A stretch of DNA of 64,000 nt, taken from Variovorax terrae (GTDB taxonomy: Bacteria; Pseudomonadota; Gammaproteobacteria; Burkholderiales; Burkholderiaceae_C). This document shows positions 53,666-63,490 of this stretch, piece after piece. Numbering within the stretch: the first letter of the stretch is position 1; each line of letters opens with the position of its first letter. Made by a program: the position numbers and the translations under genes. Under the pieces are notes generated by a model. It saw only the letters and a list, made by a program, of their open reading frames with translations, ran no database searches and was not told the DNA's origin. The stretch lies in contig NZ_JALGBI010000001.1 of the NCBI RefSeq assembly GCF_022809125.1, forward strand, positions 744,001 to 808,000, written 5' to 3'.

Positions 53666-54469
53666 ATGAAAACTGCCTTGCGCTGCTGGCGTCTGTGCCT
53701 GTTCCTGCTGCTGTCCGGCCTGCTGCTGCCGCTGCGGGCGCAGACCGCGCCGCAGGTGGTCGACATCCCGACCCGCCCCGGCGTGACGCAGCGCTTCGTC
53801 TACCTCACGCCGGGCCAGCCGCGCGCCGCGGTGATCCTGCTGGCGGGCGGCCATGGCGGGCTGCAGATCTTTCCCAACGGCAGCTTCAAGTGGGGCGAGG
53901 GCAACTTCCTGGTGCGCACGCGCGCGCTGTTCGAGCAGCAGGGCCTGGCTGTGGCGGTGGTGGACGCGCCTTCGGACCGGCAGACCGCGCCCTTCCTCAG
54001 CGGCTTTCGCCAGACGCCCGAGCATGTAGCCGACCTCAAAGCCGTGATCGCCTGGCTGCGCGTGAAGACCGGCGTGCCGGTCTGGCTGGTGGGCACCAGC
54101 CGCGGCACCCAGTCGGCGGCCTGGGCCGCCACCCAGCTGCCGCGCGCCGACGGCGGGCCGGACGGCCTGGTGCTGACCTCCACCATCCTGACCGACCCGC
54201 ACGGCCGCGCCGTGCCAGCCATGCCGCTGGAGCGCGTGGCCGTGCCGGTGCTGGTGGTGCACCACCAGCAGGATGGCTGCGCGCTGTGCGCCTTCAGCGA
54301 GATGCCGCGCCTGATGGACAAGCTCACGGGCACGCCGCGCAAGGAGCTGATCGCGGTCAGCGGCGGCACCAGCCAGGGCGACCCGTGCGAGGCCCGGGCC
54401 TACCATGGCTACAACGGGGTGGAGGCCGAGGTGGTGGGCCGCATAGCGGCCTGGATCACAGCGCCTTGA
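53666..54469 (+). CDS. exported alpha/beta-hydrolase
   Basis: 267 residues with a signal peptide (LCLFLLLSGLLLPLRAQT) and an alpha/beta-hydrolase core: the nucleophile Ser is in LVGTSRGTQSAAW, an oxyanion element is LLAGGHGGLQIFPNG, and the C-terminal YHGYNGVEAEVV carries the likely His. DGCALCAFSEMPRLMD contains a CxxC-like Cys pair that could be a periplasmic disulfide. The ATG follows AAGGAG. The substrate is unknown. It is convergent with pdxH. Confidence 0.88.
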   Translation: MKTALRCWRLCLFLLLSGLLLPLRAQTAPQVVDIPTRPGVTQRFVYLTPGQPRAAVILLAGGHGGLQIFPNGSFKWGEGNFLVRTRALFEQQGLAVAVVDAPSDRQTAPFLSGFRQTPEHVADLKAVIAWLRVKTGVPVWLVGTSRGTQSAAWAATQLPRADGGPDGLVLTSTILTDPHGRAVPAMPLERVAVPVLVVHHQQDGCALCAFSEMPRLMDKLTGTPRKELIAVSGGTSQGDPCEARAYHGYNGVEAEVVGRIAAWITAP

Positions 54470-54494
54470 GCGGGCGCGGGAGCACCTGGGCGGC

Positions 54495-55136
54495 TCAGGG
54501 CGCCAGCCGCTCGCGCTGCCAGCCGCCGCCCTCTTCGGCGCGGTAGCGCAGCCGGTCGTGCAGCCGGCTCTTGCGGCCCTGCCAGAACTCCCAGGTGTCG
54601 GGCACCAGCCGCAGGCCGCCCCAGTGCGGCGGGCGCGGCGGGTTCAGCAGGTACTGCGCGGCGTACTTCGCCGCATTGGCGACTAGCACGCTGCGCCCGG
54701 CGATCACCTGGCTTTGCGGGCTGGCCCAGGCGCCGATGCGCGAGTCGAGCGGGCGGCTCTTGAAGTAGGCGTCGCTCTCGGCCTCGTCCACTTTCTGCAC
54801 CCGGCCCTCGATGCGCACCACGCGCTCGAGTTCGACCCAGTGGAACTGCAGCGCGGCGAAGGGGTTGCCCGCGAGTTCGCGGCCCTTGCGGCTGTCGTAA
54901 TTGGTGTACCAGACGATGCCGCGCGCGTCATAGCCCTTGATCAGCACGATGCGCGTGCTCGGGCGCAGGTTGCCGGCCACGGTGGCCAGCGTCATGGCGT
55001 TGGGCTCGGGCACCTCGGCGCGGATGGCTTCGTTGAGCCACTGGTCGAATTGCTGCAGCGGGTCGGCGTGCGAGGCGTCCTCGCTGAGTTCGGCCCGTTC
55101 GTAGCTCTTGCGCAGGTCGGCGATGTTCGTGCTCAT
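54495..55136 (-). CDS. pdxH: pyridoxamine 5'-phosphate oxidase
   Basis: 213-residue FMN enzyme that oxidises pyridoxine or pyridoxamine phosphate to PLP. Start [20 protein letters not shown] is typical. [20 protein letters not shown] and [22 protein letters not shown] hold FMN contacts; [14 protein letters not shown] and [17 protein letters not shown] are substrate-binding signatures. Its ATG overlaps the stop of a LysR gene by 4 nt, an unusual partner for pdxH. Confidence 0.96.
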   Translation of the reverse strand: MSTNIADLRKSYERAELSEDASHADPLQQFDQWLNEAIRAEVPEPNAMTLATVAGNLRPSTRIVLIKGYDARGIVWYTNYDSRKGRELAGNPFAALQFHWVELERVVRIEGRVQKVDEAESDAYFKSRPLDSRIGAWASPQSQVIAGRSVLVANAAKYAAQYLLNPPRPPHWGGLRLVPDTWEFWQGRKSRLHDRLRYRAEEGGGWQRERLAP

Positions 55137-56041
55137 GGCGCCATTGTAGGAAGCCGGGCGGTGAGGAAGTCGAGGAACACGCGGGTCTTCACCGGCAGGT
55201 GGGCGCGCTGCGGGTAGTAGGCGTAGAAGCCGGGGAAGGCGGCGCTGCAGTCGGCCAGCACCTCCACCAGCTCGCCCGAACGGAACACCGGCGCCAGCGA
55301 CTCGGCCCAGCCGATGATGAGGCCCACGCCCGCGATCGCCGCGTTCAGCCCGGCTTCCCAGTGGTTGACCACCAGCGGGCCGCGCACCGCCAGCTCGGTC
55401 AGTGCCTCGCCGTCCATGAACTCCCATTTGTAGAGCGCGCCGCTGCTGCGCATGCGGTAGTTGATGCAGCGGTGCCGGGCCAGATCCTGCGGGCGCCGCG
55501 GCGTGCCGTGCGCGCGCAGGTAGGCCGGCGAGGCGGCGCAGCGCAGGCGGAACTCGGGCGTCAGGCGCAGCGCGATCATGTCGCGCTCCACGGCCTCGCC
55601 GATGCGGATGCCGAGGTCGAAGCCCTCGCGCACGATGTCGACCAGGCCGTCGTCATAGGCCAGCTCCAGCCCGATGTGCGGATGCGCGGCGAAGAAGCCG
55701 GCCAGCAGCGGCTCGATCAGGAAGCGGCCGGCCGAGTAGCCCAGCGTCACGCGCAGCGTGCCGCCCTCCACGCCAGCGCTGGACTGCAGGTCCTCGGTCG
55801 CGCCCTTGAGGCTGGCCAATGCCGGCGCCACGCGCTCGAGGTAGGCCCGGCCGGCCTCGGTGAGGTTGAGGCTGCGCGTGGTGCGCTCGAACAGGCGCAC
55901 GCCGAGCCGCGTTTCCAGCTTCTTGATGGTTTGCGACAGCGCGGCCGGCGTCACGCCCAGCGCGTGCGCGCCCTGGGTCAGGCTGCGGCTCGCGGCCACC
56001 TGCTCGAAGGCGGTGAGCGAGGCCAGGATTTCGGGTTTCAT
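55133..56041 (-). CDS. LysR-family regulator divergent from molybdenum dehydrogenase genes
   Basis: 302 residues: HTH ([38 protein letters not shown]) and a CrgA-type effector domain ([20 protein letters not shown]). ATG 56041 is used; the frame continues upstream but out of family. It faces the IorAB-type genes across 108 bp and probably controls them. Its TGA overlaps the pdxH ATG, so pdxH may be partly driven by the lysR promoter. Confidence 0.92.
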   Translation of the reverse strand: MKPEILASLTAFEQVAASRSLTQGAHALGVTPAALSQTIKKLETRLGVRLFERTTRSLNLTEAGRAYLERVAPALASLKGATEDLQSSAGVEGGTLRVTLGYSAGRFLIEPLLAGFFAAHPHIGLELAYDDGLVDIVREGFDLGIRIGEAVERDMIALRLTPEFRLRCAASPAYLRAHGTPRRPQDLARHRCINYRMRSSGALYKWEFMDGEALTELAVRGPLVVNHWEAGLNAAIAGVGLIIGWAESLAPVFRSGELVEVLADCSAAFPGFYAYYPQRAHLPVKTRVFLDFLTARLPTMAP

Positions 56042-56149
56042 CCGTGGATTCTTAAGCAAAAGTTGATAGCTCAGATAGGTTTTGGGTATTTCCTTTTGAA
56101 AAAGGCAGGCGCACACTGCGCCCCTCCAGCCCCACCAGGAGCCTCTTCC

Positions 56150-56611
56150 ATGGCCGTGAACCTCACCCTCAATGGCAAAGCCACGTCGATCGACGTCGAT
56201 CCCGCCACCCCCATCCTCTGGACGCTGCGCGACACGCTGGGCCTGACCGGCACCAAGTTCGGCTGCGGCCAGGCGCTGTGCGGCGCCTGCACCGTGCACC
56301 TGAACGGCTCGCCGATCCGCTCCTGCGTGACGCCGGTGGCCGCCGCGGCCGGCCAGAAGCTCACCACCATCGAGGCCCTGGCCGACGACAAGGTGGGCCG
56401 CGCGGTGGAGGACGCCTGGGTGCGCCACGACGTGGCCCAGTGCGGCTACTGCCAGAGCGGCCAGGTGATGAGCGCGACCGCGCTGCTGATGGGCAACCGC
56501 CAGCCGAGCGATGCCGACATCGACGCCGCCATGGCCGGCAACATCTGCCGCTGCGGCACCTATGTGCGCATCCGCGCCGCCATCCACGACGCGGCCCATG
56601 CGCTGGCCTGA
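56150..56611 (+). CDS. (2Fe-2S) subunit of a molybdenum hydroxylase (IorA/CoxS-like), copy 1
   Basis: 153 residues with two [2Fe-2S] centres: the plant-type cluster ([17 protein letters not shown] ... RSCVTP) and the alpha-helical cluster (CGYCQSGQ ... NICRCGTY). It shuttles electrons from the molybdopterin subunit encoded 12 bp downstream. No signal peptide, so it would be co-exported with the Tat-tagged large subunit. It is about 75 percent similar by eye to the second copy at 59.1 kb. Confidence 0.95.
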   Translation: MAVNLTLNGKATSIDVDPATPILWTLRDTLGLTGTKFGCGQALCGACTVHLNGSPIRSCVTPVAAAAGQKLTTIEALADDKVGRAVEDAWVRHDVAQCGYCQSGQVMSATALLMGNRQPSDADIDAAMAGNICRCGTYVRIRAAIHDAAHALA

Positions 56612-56623
56612 AGGAGATTTGCC

Positions 56624-58897
56624 ATGCATGTCGATCCCATTGTGATGAATTCCATGCCAAAAGGGCTCAAGGTCCTGGTGCAGCGGTCATTGGGTGCTCC
56701 TGAAACGATAGCAAACGAAGGCCTGCCGCGACGCAGCTTCCTCAAGCTCGCCACGGCCTCGGGCTTCGCGCTTGGCGCCTTCCCGTTGGCCGCGATGGCG
56801 CAGGGCGGCGCAGCCGGCGCCGCGGCCTCGGGCCTCAAGCCCACGCAGCAGCCCGCCGCCTTCGTGCGCATCGACCGCGACGGCACCGTGACGGTGACGA
56901 TCAACCGGCTCGATTTCGGCCAGGGTGTGCAGACCGGCTTGCCGATGATCCTGGCCGAAGAGCTCGACGCCGATTGGTCCAAGGTGCGCAGCGTGCACGG
57001 CAACGCCGACCCGGCCTATGTGGACCCGGCATCCGGCCTGCACATCACGGGCGGCTCGGGCTCGATCAAGAACTCCTACCTCCAGTACCGCGAACTCGGC
57101 GCCCGCACCCGCGCCATGCTGGTGGCCGCGGCCGCCGCGCAGTGGAACGTGGCGCCCGCCACGCTGCGCACCCAGGCCGGTGCGGTGGTGGGCCCCGGCG
57201 GCAAGAAGCTCGGCTACGGCGAGCTGGCCGACGCGGCGATGCGGCTGCCGGTGCCCGAGAGCGTGGTGCTCAAGGACCCGAAGCAGTTCCGCCTGATCGG
57301 CCAGCCCACCGGGCGGCTGGACGCGCGCGCCAAATCGAGCGGCGGCCAGGGCTACGGCATCGACGTGCGCCTGCCCGGCATGCTCACTGCCGTGGTGGCG
57401 CACCCGCCGGTGTTCGCGGGCCGCGTCAAGTCGCTCGACGATGCCGCGGCCAAGGCGGTGAAGGGCGTGCGCGCCGTGCTGCGCGTGCCGCTGGACCGTG
57501 GCGGCGAAGGCGTGGCCGTGGTGGCCGACGGCTACTGGCCGGCCAAGCTCGGCCGCGAGGCGCTCAAGGTCGAGTGGGACACGGCGGCGGTGGAGAAGGC
57601 CGACAGCGCCCGGCTGCTGGCCAGCTACCGCGAGCTGGCGCAGAAGACCGGCGCCGTGAAGTACGACGCCGACATGGCGAAGCTGGCCGGCGCGCCGAAG
57701 AAGATCAGCGCCGAGTTCGTGTTCCCCTACCTGGCCCATGCGCCGATGGAGCCGCTGAACTGCACCGTGCGCCTGAGCGGCGAAGGCGCGGCGGCCCAGG
57801 CCGATCTCTGGATGGGCACGCAGATGCCGGGGCTCGACGCGGCCGCCGCGGCGCGCGTGCTCGGCGTGGCGCCGCAGAACGTGAGCGTCCACACCCAGAT
57901 GGCGGGCGGCGGCTTCGGCCGGCGCGCGATTCCGAGCAGCGACTACGTGGCCGAGGCCTGCGCCGTGGCCCGCGCCGCGCGCTCGGCGGGGCTCGCGGCG
58001 CCGGTGCGCACGCTGTGGAGCCGCGAGGACGACATCCGGGGCGGCTACTACCGCCCGATGCACGTGCACCGCGCCGAGATCGGCTTCGACGAGCAGGGCC
58101 GGATCCTGGCTTGGGAGCATGTGATCGTGGGCCAGTCCATCCTCAAGGGCTCGCCGTTCGAGCCCTTCATGGTCAAGAACGGCATCGACGGCACGATGGT
58201 CGAGGGCATGAGGGAGCCGTATGAGATCCCGATGAAGCTCTCGGTGCACCATCCTCAGGTCAACGTGCCGGTGCTCTGGTGGCGCAGCGTGGGCTCCACC
58301 CACACGGCCTATGTGATGGAGACGCTGATCGACGAGATCGCGCGCAGCACCGGCCAGGACCCGGTGGCCTACCGGCTGCGGCTGATCGGTGAGGGCCACC
58401 CGCGCCACAAGGCCGCGCTGCAGCTCGCGGTGGACAAGTCCGGTTACGGCAAACGCACGCTGGCTGCCGGCCGGGCCTGGGGGGTGGCGGTGCACGAGTC
58501 GTTCAACACCGTGGTGGCCTACGTGGTCGAGGCCTCGGTGCAGGACGGCGTGCCCAAACTGCATGCCGTGACGGCCGGCGTGCACTGCAACCTCGCGGTC
58601 AACCCGCGCAGCGTCGAGGCCCAGGTGCAGGGCGCGGCACTGATGGGCCTGGCCACCTGCCTGCCCGGCGCGGCCATCACGCTCAAGGATGGCGTGGTCG
58701 AGCAGAGCAACTTCGGCGACTACGTGGTGCCGCGCATCACCGACATGCCCGCGATGGCGGTGCACCTCGTGCCCAGCGCCGACGCGCCCACCGGCATGGG
58801 CGAGCCCGGCCTGCCGCCGCTGGCGCCGGCATTCGCCAACGCGGTGGCGCGGCTGACGGGCAAGACGCCGCGCGAGCTGCCGTTCAAGCTGGCCTGA
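56624..58897 (+). CDS. molybdopterin-binding aldehyde/xanthine-type dehydrogenase subunit (IorB-like), copy 1
   Basis: 757-residue large subunit of the isoquinoline 1-oxidoreductase group. The start follows AAGGAGA. A Tat signal ([20 protein letters not shown]) is at residues 33-52, preceded by an extension in which residues 17-30 ([14 protein letters not shown]) come from the dispersed 42-nt element. MoCo contacts include [20 protein letters not shown] and [20 protein letters not shown]; the Glu in GMGEPGLPP fits the catalytic base. It oxidises an aldehyde or N-heterocycle in the periplasm and probably passes electrons to a cytochrome. No cytochrome gene is adjacent. Confidence 0.93.
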   Translation: MHVDPIVMNSMPKGLKVLVQRSLGAPETIANEGLPRRSFLKLATASGFALGAFPLAAMAQGGAAGAAASGLKPTQQPAAFVRIDRDGTVTVTINRLDFGQGVQTGLPMILAEELDADWSKVRSVHGNADPAYVDPASGLHITGGSGSIKNSYLQYRELGARTRAMLVAAAAAQWNVAPATLRTQAGAVVGPGGKKLGYGELADAAMRLPVPESVVLKDPKQFRLIGQPTGRLDARAKSSGGQGYGIDVRLPGMLTAVVAHPPVFAGRVKSLDDAAAKAVKGVRAVLRVPLDRGGEGVAVVADGYWPAKLGREALKVEWDTAAVEKADSARLLASYRELAQKTGAVKYDADMAKLAGAPKKISAEFVFPYLAHAPMEPLNCTVRLSGEGAAAQADLWMGTQMPGLDAAAAARVLGVAPQNVSVHTQMAGGGFGRRAIPSSDYVAEACAVARAARSAGLAAPVRTLWSREDDIRGGYYRPMHVHRAEIGFDEQGRILAWEHVIVGQSILKGSPFEPFMVKNGIDGTMVEGMREPYEIPMKLSVHHPQVNVPVLWWRSVGSTHTAYVMETLIDEIARSTGQDPVAYRLRLIGEGHPRHKAALQLAVDKSGYGKRTLAAGRAWGVAVHESFNTVVAYVVEASVQDGVPKLHAVTAGVHCNLAVNPRSVEAQVQGAALMGLATCLPGAAITLKDGVVEQSNFGDYVVPRITDMPAMAVHLVPSADAPTGMGEPGLPPLAPAFANAVARLTGKTPRELPFKLA
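56672..56713 (+). repeat. 42-nt dispersed palindromic element, copy 6 (tip inverted)
   Basis: GTCC at 56672 and TGCTCCTGAAACGATAGCA at 56695, spacing 23, preceded by AAAAGGGC. The terminal 19 nt are the reverse complement of the form seen in copies 2 and 3, while the first 23 nt are in the same orientation. In frame from a codon boundary, encoding [14 protein letters not shown] before a Tat signal. Confidence 0.88.
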
Positions 58898-59066
58898 ACG
58901 CCCGCCTGGTCCAACGCCGGGCGCGGCGGCGACGCAGTTGTATCAATTTGCGAAAAGCAGGGTGAAATCAGGGTTTACCCCATGATTTTTTGCGGCCTTG
59001 AGCATAGGCTGCAACAGGGCGCCGCGCCTGCGGCTGCCCGCCCCACGTTCCCAAGGAGACAACAAC

Positions 59067-59531
59067 ATGAGCGTGAAATTCACCCTGAATGGCAAGGCGG
59101 TGTCCGCCGCTGCCGAGCCCGACACCCCGCTGCTGTGGGTCGTCCGCGACGAGCTGGGCCTGACCGGCACCAAGTTCGGCTGCGGCATGGCGCTGTGCGG
59201 CGCCTGCACCGTGCACCTGAACGGGCAGCCCGTGCGCTCGTGCCAGACGCCGCTGTCGGCCGTGGCCGGCGCCAAGGTCGCCACCATCGAAAGCCTGTCA
59301 CGCAACAACACCCACCCGCTGCAGGTGGCCTGGATCAAGCACGACGTGCCGCAGTGCGGCTACTGCCAGTCGGGCCAGCTCATGAGCGCCGCCGCGCTGC
59401 TGGCCGGCAACAAGAACCCGAGCGATGCCGACATCGACGCCGCCATGAGCGGCAACCTCTGCCGCTGTGGCACCTATCCGCGCATCAAGGCCGCCATCAA
59501 GGATGCGGCCGCCTCGATGCGCAAGGCCTGA
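59067..59531 (+). CDS. (2Fe-2S) subunit of a molybdenum hydroxylase (IorA/CoxS-like), copy 2
   Basis: 154 residues with the same two cluster motifs as copy 1 ([34 protein letters not shown]). ATG 59067 follows AAGGAG. It is 169 bp after the first large-subunit gene and 11 bp before its own large subunit, so the second pair may have its own promoter. Tandem duplication of the pair is the simplest origin. Confidence 0.95.
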   Translation: MSVKFTLNGKAVSAAAEPDTPLLWVVRDELGLTGTKFGCGMALCGACTVHLNGQPVRSCQTPLSAVAGAKVATIESLSRNNTHPLQVAWIKHDVPQCGYCQSGQLMSAAALLAGNKNPSDADIDAAMSGNLCRCGTYPRIKAAIKDAAASMRKA

Positions 59532-59542
59532 GGAGCACCGCC

Positions 59543-61681
59543 ATGACCACCGTTGCACAGACTTCGCGCCGCGATTTCCTCAAGACCTCGGCCGCCACGG
59601 GCACCGGCCTGCTGCTGGGCGTTTCGCTGTCCCTGCCCGGCGGCGATGCGCAGGCCGCCGGCATGCTCTACACGCCCAATGCCTGGGTCCACATCGCCGA
59701 CGACAACACCATCACGCTGCTGTCGGCGCGCTCCGAGATGGGGCAGGGCGTCTACACCTCGATGCCGATGCTGATCGCCGAGGAACTCAACGTCGACATC
59801 CATCGCATCAAGGTGGCGATCGCGCCGCCGAATGCCAAGGTCTATGGCAACGCGCTGCTCGGCGGCCCGCAGCTCACCGGCGGTTCGACCTCGGTGCGCG
59901 ACGGCTGGGAGAAGCTGCGCGTGGCCGGCGCCCAGGTGCGCGAGATGCTGGTGGCCGCCGCGGCCGAGAGGTGGAAGGTCGATGCCTCGCAGCTCAAGGC
60001 CCAGAACGGCATGGTCACCGGCCCCGGCGGCAGGAAGGCCACTTACGGCCAGCTGGCCGAAGCGGCCTCGAAGCTGCCCGTGCCCAAGGACGTGAAGCTC
60101 AAGGACCCGGGCGAGTTCACCATCGTGGGCAAGCCCACGCGGCGCCTGGACACGCCGGCCAAGACCAACGGCACGGCCGAGTTCGGCATCGACGTCAAGC
60201 TGCCGGGCATGGTCTACGCCTCGCTCGAGCAGTGCCCGGTGATCGGCGGCAAGGTCAAGCGCTATGACGCAAGCAAGGCCAAGGGCCTGCCCGGCGTGAT
60301 CGACGTGGTGCAGATCCCCGATGGCGTGGCCGTGGTGGCCAACAGCTACTGGCGCGCCAAGAAGGCGCGCGAGGCGCTGGTGGTCGAGTGGGACGAAGGC
60401 CCGGGCGCGGCCATCGACAACGCCAGCATGCTGGCCGGCATCCGCGCCGCCACCGACAAGCCGCTGCCGCTCAAGGCCGTGGGCGATGCCGATGCGGTGA
60501 TCAAGAACGCTGCCAAGGTGCTGCGGGCCGAGTACGTGTCGCCGCTGCTGGCGCACGCCACCATGGAGCCGATGAACTTCACCGCGCACTACGACAACGG
60601 CAAGGTCGCGCTGATCGGCCCCACGCAATGGCAGGACGGCGCGCAGGGCGCGGTGGCCAAGGCGCTGGACATCAAGCCCGAGGACATCACGCTGCGGACC
60701 ACCTTCCTCGGCGGCGGCTTCGGCCGGCGCATCGACCTCGACTTCATCGTGCAGGCCGCGCAGATCTCCAAGGCCGTCAACAAGCCGGTCAAGCTGATCT
60801 GGTCGCGCGAGGACGACATGACGCACGACTTCTACCGCCCGATGGCGGTGCACCAGCTCGCCGCGGCCGTGGGGCCGGACGGCAAGCCCACGGCCATGAC
60901 CTTCCGCATGGTGTCGCAGTCGGTCACCGGCCGCGTGTTCGGCCTGCCCGGCGAGGTGCAGGACCCGCTGATGACCGAGGCCGCGCTCGCGCCCTACGAG
61001 ATCCCCGCCACGCGGCACGAGATCGTCAAGCACGACAGCGGCCTGCGCGTGGGCTACTGGCGCTCGGTCAGCCATGCGCTCAACGCCTTCGCCAACGAAG
61101 GCTTCATCGACGAGCTGGCCGCCGCCGCCGGGCAGGACCCGTACGCCTATCGCATGTCCCTGCTGCAGAACCAGCCGCGCTTCGCCAATGTGCTGAAAAT
61201 GGCGGCCGACAAGGCCGGCTGGGCCACGCCGCCGGCGGCCGGCCGCACGCGCGGCATCGCACTGATGGAGGGCTACGACACCTACATGGCGCAGGTGGCC
61301 GAGATCTCGCTCAAGGACGGCCAGATCCAGGTGCACAAGGTGACGGTGGTGGCCGACCTCGGGCGCATGGTCAACCCCGACACGGTGCTCGCGCAGATCC
61401 AGTCGAGCGTCAACTTCGGCCTGTCGGCGGCGCTGTACGGCGACATCACGCTGGACAAGGGCCGCGTGCAGCAGACCAACTTCCACAACTACGTCGTGGT
61501 GCGCATGAACGAGGCGCCGCAGATCGACGTGACGCTGGTGCCCAGCACCGAGAAGCCCGGTGGCATCGGCGAGCCGGCCACCGCGCTAGTGGCGCCGGCC
61601 GTGGCCAATGCGCTGTTCGCGGCCACCGGCAAGCGCCTGCGCCGGCTGCCGCTGACGCCCGACGCGATCAAACAGGCCTGA
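59543..61681 (+). CDS. molybdopterin-binding aldehyde/xanthine-type dehydrogenase subunit (IorB-like), copy 2
   Basis: 712-residue paralogue of copy 1. Tat signal TSRRDFLKTSAATGTGLLLG at residues 7-26. ARSEMGQGVYTSMPMLIAEE, LGGGFGRRIDLDFIVQAAQI and GGIGEPATALVAPAVANALF are MoCo and active-site regions, with the base Glu in GIGEPAT. It lacks the repeat-derived N-terminal extension of copy 1. Its TGA overlaps the MocA-like ATG by one base (TGATG), linking it to cofactor maturation. Substrate unknown; paralogue divergence suggests a different specificity. Confidence 0.94.
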   Translation: MTTVAQTSRRDFLKTSAATGTGLLLGVSLSLPGGDAQAAGMLYTPNAWVHIADDNTITLLSARSEMGQGVYTSMPMLIAEELNVDIHRIKVAIAPPNAKVYGNALLGGPQLTGGSTSVRDGWEKLRVAGAQVREMLVAAAAERWKVDASQLKAQNGMVTGPGGRKATYGQLAEAASKLPVPKDVKLKDPGEFTIVGKPTRRLDTPAKTNGTAEFGIDVKLPGMVYASLEQCPVIGGKVKRYDASKAKGLPGVIDVVQIPDGVAVVANSYWRAKKAREALVVEWDEGPGAAIDNASMLAGIRAATDKPLPLKAVGDADAVIKNAAKVLRAEYVSPLLAHATMEPMNFTAHYDNGKVALIGPTQWQDGAQGAVAKALDIKPEDITLRTTFLGGGFGRRIDLDFIVQAAQISKAVNKPVKLIWSREDDMTHDFYRPMAVHQLAAAVGPDGKPTAMTFRMVSQSVTGRVFGLPGEVQDPLMTEAALAPYEIPATRHEIVKHDSGLRVGYWRSVSHALNAFANEGFIDELAAAAGQDPYAYRMSLLQNQPRFANVLKMAADKAGWATPPAAGRTRGIALMEGYDTYMAQVAEISLKDGQIQVHKVTVVADLGRMVNPDTVLAQIQSSVNFGLSAALYGDITLDKGRVQQTNFHNYVVVRMNEAPQIDVTLVPSTEKPGGIGEPATALVAPAVANALFAATGKRLRRLPLTPDAIKQA

Positions 61682-62250
61682 TGCCCGCGCCGCCGGTCGT
61701 CATCGTCCTTGCGTCCGGCCGCGGCGAGCGCTTCGCCGCCTCGGGCGGCACCGTGCACAAGCTGCGGGCGCTGCTGGCCGGCCGGCCGGTGCTCGAGCAC
61801 ACGCTGGACGCCGTGCGCGCCAGCGGCCTGCCCTGGCACCTGGAGGATGCGGGCCACCCGGGCATGGGCGACTCGATCGCCGCGGCCGTGCGCGCCACCC
61901 AGGGCGCCGCCGGCTGGCTGGTGCTGCCCGGCGACCTGCCGCTGATCCAGGCCGCGAGCCTGCGCCAGGTGGCGGCTGCGCTGGCGCGGCAGCCGGTGGT
62001 GGTGCCGCACCATGGCGGCGAGCGCGGCCATCCGGTGGGGTTTGCGGCCGTGTGCCGCGAAGCCTTGCTCGGTTTGAAGGGAAATCAGGGCGCTGTCCAC
62101 ATCGTGCGGTCATACGCTGCTATGAATTCAATAGCAGACATCGAGCTCGGCGACATCGGCTGCGTGACCGACATCGACACCGTGGCCGATCTGGCGCGCG
62201 CCCAGGCGCTGCTGGACGCGCGTGCTGCGGCCGCCGGACTCAGGACTTGA
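61681..62250 (+). CDS. MocA/MobA-like molybdenum-cofactor nucleotidyltransferase
   Basis: 189-residue NTP-transferase-fold protein. VVIVLASGRGERFAASGG is the nucleotide loop and GAAGWLVLPGDLPLIQAASL the metal/nucleotide site; ERGHPVGF is also conserved. MocA homologues add CMP to molybdopterin for hydroxylases of the xanthine-dehydrogenase family. Coupled by TGATG to the second large subunit. The dispersed element is inserted in frame at residues 139-152 (VHIVRSYAAMNSIA). The 3' end overlaps the convergent sodC gene by 11 bp. Confidence 0.88.
   Translation: MPAPPVVIVLASGRGERFAASGGTVHKLRALLAGRPVLEHTLDAVRASGLPWHLEDAGHPGMGDSIAAAVRATQGAAGWLVLPGDLPLIQAASLRQVAAALARQPVVVPHHGGERGHPVGFAAVCREALLGLKGNQGAVHIVRSYAAMNSIADIELGDIGCVTDIDTVADLARAQALLDARAAAAGLRT
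62095..62136 (+). repeat. 42-nt dispersed palindromic element, copy 7
   Basis: GTCC at 62095 and TGCTATGAATTCAATAGCA at 62118, spacing 23; perfect TGCTAT/ATAGCA arms and central GAATTC. Preceded by GGTTTGAAGGGAAATCAGGGC-like sequence (20 nt shown in part: TTTGAAGGGAAATCAGGGC). In frame from a codon boundary in the MocA-like gene. Confidence 0.88.
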
Positions 62251-62773
62251 CGATCAGCCCGCAGGCGATGCGCGCGCCCGAGTTGCCGGTGGGCTGCGTC
62301 TTGTAGTCGTCCGGGTCCTTGTGCACGATCACGGCGCGGCCCACGATGCTGGTGGGGCCGTCGGCCACCGTCACGCCCATCAGGTGAAAGTCCGCCACCG
62401 CCTTGCCCGAGGCATCGGCCTGCAGCGAGGGCATGTCGCCGCCGTGGTGGGCGGCATTCTGCGGGCCGTGCGGGGTGTTCGCGGGGTTGTAGTGGCCGCC
62501 CGCGCTCATGGCATCGGGCGCCGAACAGTCGCCCTTGTCATGGATGTGGAAGCCGTGCTGCTGGCCGGGCGCCAGGCCCGTCACTTCGGCGTGCACCATC
62601 ACATGGTCGCCATGCTGCACGAAGCGCACCGTGCCGCCGGCCGTGGAGCCGCTGCGCGCCTGCAACTGGCTGGTGGCCGCGGGGCCGCCGGCCTGCATGC
62701 CGGAGCCCGCGCAGCCGGCGGCCAGCAGGGCGATGGCCAGCGCGGCCACCAGGGTGGGAGAAAGGGGTTTCAT
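62240..62773 (-). CDS. sodC: Cu/Zn superoxide dismutase, lipoprotein form
   Basis: 177 residues. The signal peptide ends in the lipobox LLAAGC (Cys21), so it is likely membrane-anchored. Metal ligands are visible in HGFHIHDKGDCSAPDAMSAG, HYNPANTPHGPQNAAHHGGD and VGRAVIVHKDPDDYKTQPTG; the CxxC-type disulfide partners are the Cys in GDCSAP and in ARIACGLIV. It dismutates superoxide in the periplasm. Convergent with the MocA-like gene, overlapping 11 bp. Confidence 0.95.
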   Translation of the reverse strand: MKPLSPTLVAALAIALLAAGCAGSGMQAGGPAATSQLQARSGSTAGGTVRFVQHGDHVMVHAEVTGLAPGQQHGFHIHDKGDCSAPDAMSAGGHYNPANTPHGPQNAAHHGGDMPSLQADASGKAVADFHLMGVTVADGPTSIVGRAVIVHKDPDDYKTQPTGNSGARIACGLIVKS

Positions 62774-62811
62774 GGTGCGCCTCCTCTGGGGGTTGGGGAA
62801 CGGTGCGGCCA

Positions 62812-63444
62812 TTACAAGCCGCTGCGCGGCGGCTGTCTGCCCGGGGCAACCCGCAGATCGCCGTCGGCATGCGAGAGCAGGCGCTGCAGGGCGTGGTCGT
62901 GGATGCCGTGGCGGCGCAGGCTGTCGAAGGTCTGGCGCGCATAGTCGAGCGTGGTGCCGAAGCGGCCGCACGAATCCGAGAAGATCTGCCGGTAGTGCGC
63001 CGCGTCGAGCTCGCCGGTGTAGCTCGGGCTGCGGCGCGACAGCGTGAAGGCCAGCGCGCGCACCGGCCCGCGCGCCGTCTGGCAGGGCAGCCAGCGCGGG
63101 TCGTACACGGCGGTGACCATCTCGCGCAGCCACAGCCGGGCCATCACGTCGGCCGCGTCGCGCCGCGGCACGCGGAACACCATGCCGGTGCAACTGCCGC
63201 CCGAGAGCAGGGCGAACACGAGGCCCGGGCATTCGGGCGTGCCGCGGTTGATGCGGCTCCACATCTTGAGCGCGCGGTGCCAGCCGTGCACGCGGGCCAG
63301 GCGGTGCTCGGTGTGGTCGAACTCCGGCCGCCAGATCAGCGAGGCGTAGCCGAACACCCACAGGTCGCCGCGCCCGCCCCACTCGCGCAGGCTCTGCGCC
63401 AGCATCGGGGCCGGATCGCGAAGGGGGAGGAGCGGAGGTGCCAT
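62812..63444 (-). CDS. ChaC-like gamma-glutamylcyclotransferase
   Basis: 210 residues of the ChaC/GGCT family that releases 5-oxoproline from glutathione or gamma-glutamyl peptides. The glycine-rich nucleotide-like loop is VFGYASLIWRPEFDH. RINRGTPECPGLVFALLSGG, then SCTGMVFRVPR and FTLSRRSPSYTGELDAAHYR follow the family order. It lies 38 bp upstream of sodC on the same strand. It is divergent from the OmpA-domain gene. Confidence 0.93.
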   Translation of the reverse strand: MAPPLLPLRDPAPMLAQSLREWGGRGDLWVFGYASLIWRPEFDHTEHRLARVHGWHRALKMWSRINRGTPECPGLVFALLSGGSCTGMVFRVPRRDAADVMARLWLREMVTAVYDPRWLPCQTARGPVRALAFTLSRRSPSYTGELDAAHYRQIFSDSCGRFGTTLDYARQTFDSLRRHGIHDHALQRLLSHADGDLRVAPGRQPPRSGL

Positions 63445-63490
63445 GCCGTTGCTACTTTACAATCGCCGCAGTTTTCAGGAGTTCAAAGAT

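Noticed and set aside
56042..56629. N-terminal extension of the LysR frame at 55-56 kb
   Set aside because: The extra sequence is antisense to the Fe-S subunit gene; the LysR HTH begins at [14 protein letters not shown].
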